This document shows positions 6,308 to 7,221 of a stretch of DNA of 7,221 nt, in pieces; position 1 is the first letter of the stretch, and every line of letters starts with the position of its first letter. Position numbers and translations under genes: made by a program. A model generated the notes under the pieces. That model made no database searches and was not told the origin of the DNA. It saw only the letters and a program-made list of their open reading frames with translations. This DNA is from Actinomycetota bacterium. GTDB lineage: Bacteria; Actinomycetota; Actinomycetes; Mycobacteriales; Mycobacteriaceae. The stretch covers positions 1 through 7,221 of the forward strand of contig SYAB01000110.1 of NCBI GenBank assembly GCA_005787665.1, read 5' to 3'.

Positions 6308-7221
6308 ATGGCCGGCGTGAGTGTTCCCGAACCGCCGGCCAGACCACTTGCCTCCAGCGTGCTCGGCGTGGCGATCATCGCGATCACCGGGATGCAGTTG
6401 ATGTCCACGCTGGACGGCACCATCGTGATCGTCGCGCTACCCCGAATGCAGGCGGATCTGGACCTTTCCGAAGCCGCCAAGAGTTGGGTGATCACCGCCT
6501 ATGTGCTGACCTTCGGTGGTCTGCTGCTGCTCGGTGGCAGGGTCGGCGACGCAATCGGGCACAAGCGGGCGTTCATCTCCGGCGTCGGGGTGTTCACCAT
6601 CGCCTCGATGGCCTGTGGTCTGGCCACCGACGGCCCGCTGCTCATCGCGGCCCGCGCGGTCCAGGGCATCGGGGCGGCGGTGGCGGCCCCCACCGGGTTG
6701 GCGCTGATCGCCACCACCTATGCCGTCGGCCACGCCCGAAACCAGGCGATGGCGATGTCGGCGGCGATGCAGGGACTCGGCTCGGTGCTGGGCCTGGTGG
6801 TCGGGGGAGCGCTGACGGTCATCTCCTGGCGGCTGGCCTTCCTGATCAACTTCCCGATCGGGGTTCTGATCATCTGGATCGCGCTCACCCGGCTCGAGGA
6901 GACCCGCCACGAGCGGCTGAAGCTCGATATCACCGGTGCGCTGGTGGCCACCCTCGGCTGTACGGCGGCGGTGCTGGTGTTCACCCAGGGACCTGCACGC
7001 GGATGGGCCGATCCATGGGTGATCGGTGCGGGGGTGGCCGCGGTGGCGCTGGGCATCTCCTTCCTGGCGGTCGAACGCAGGGCCGACCACCCGCTGGTGC
7101 CGCTGACGCTGTTCCGCGACCGCAACCGGGTCGCGACGTTCGTCTCGCTGTTCCTGGCCGGCGGGGTGCTGCTGACGCTGACGGTGATGATCGGGCTCTA
7201 CGTGCAGGATGTGCTCGGCTA
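6308..7221 (+). CDS. EfpA paralogue, DHA2-type MFS transporter, 3' end missing
   Basis: The ATG at 6308 opens a frame of 304 complete codons that runs off the window. An in-frame TAG at 6299-6301 excludes an earlier start. Residues 19-305 align with EfpA residues 51-337 without a single gap, about 183 of 287 identical by hand count (about 64%). The N-terminal extension is only about 18 residues against about 50 in EfpA. Motifs: LDGTIVIVALP at 35-45 (Asp36 equals EfpA Asp68), SWVITAYVLTFGG at 59-71, identical to EfpA, motif A GGRVGDAIGHKR at 76-87 with histidine where EfpA has Arg117, AVQGIGAAVAAP at 117-128, and motif C GLGSVLGLVVGGA at 156-168. About nine membrane segments are visible. It is presumably an inner-membrane efflux or lipid transporter; divergence from EfpA suggests a changed substrate range. 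The frame is intact as far as visible, so it looks functional. Confidence 0.93.
   Translation, partial: MAGVSVPEPPARPLASSVLGVAIIAITGMQLMSTLDGTIVIVALPRMQADLDLSEAAKSWVITAYVLTFGGLLLLGGRVGDAIGHKRAFISGVGVFTIASMACGLATDGPLLIAARAVQGIGAAVAAPTGLALIATTYAVGHARNQAMAMSAAMQGLGSVLGLVVGGALTVISWRLAFLINFPIGVLIIWIALTRLEETRHERLKLDITGALVATLGCTAAVLVFTQGPARGWADPWVIGAGVAAVALGISFLAVERRADHPLVPLTLFRDRNRVATFVSLFLAGGVLLTLTVMIGLYVQDVLG

Overview
The window is a GC-rich stretch (third codon positions mostly G or C) with a mycobacterial gene order. It holds a ChlI/ChlD-type chelatase subunit (5' end outside the window), cobO, cobB, cysG, efpA and a second efpA-like gene that runs off the right edge. All six genes are on the + strand. 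From memory, the first five match the order Rv2850c to Rv2846c of Mycobacterium tuberculosis, and the protein motifs are typical of mycobacteria. The extra efpA-like gene is not in the M. tuberculosis neighbourhood I remember, so a non-tuberculous, Mycolicibacterium-like species is most likely. The species cannot be fixed from this sequence.

Bases 1-4609 form a corrinoid/siroheme block. The genes are tightly packed: gaps of 13 and 9 bases, and a 4-base overlap between cobO and cobB. CysG methylates uroporphyrinogen III and oxidises precorrin-2. The ChlI-ChlD fusion resembles the ATPase and adaptor subunits of metal chelatases and probably serves a CobN-type cobaltochelatase encoded elsewhere. 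CobB amidates the a and c side chains of the corrin ring, and CobO adenosylates the cobalt. A TAGGCT hexamer just before the cysG GTG could be a leaderless internal promoter.

Bases 4643-7221 hold two DHA2-type, 14-helix major facilitator transporters in tandem. The first is EfpA. The second (304 complete codons visible) aligns with it without gaps over 287 residues, at about 64% identity by hand count, but lacks most of the N-terminal cytoplasmic extension. Each has its own probable leaderless promoter, and the two are built alike: a CGAGA(G)CTTTA element inside a dyad, about 25 bases, TAGG(C/G)T, 8 bases, then ATG. The 75-base gap between them also contains a near-perfect repeat of the end of efpA including its stop codon, and a 12-bp perfect palindrome touching the second ATG.

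The most notable content is this tandem transporter pair with its shared promoter layout and junction repeats. I saw no CRISPR array, tRNA, rRNA, insertion sequence or cobalamin riboswitch. No gene-free stretch exceeds 75 bases.
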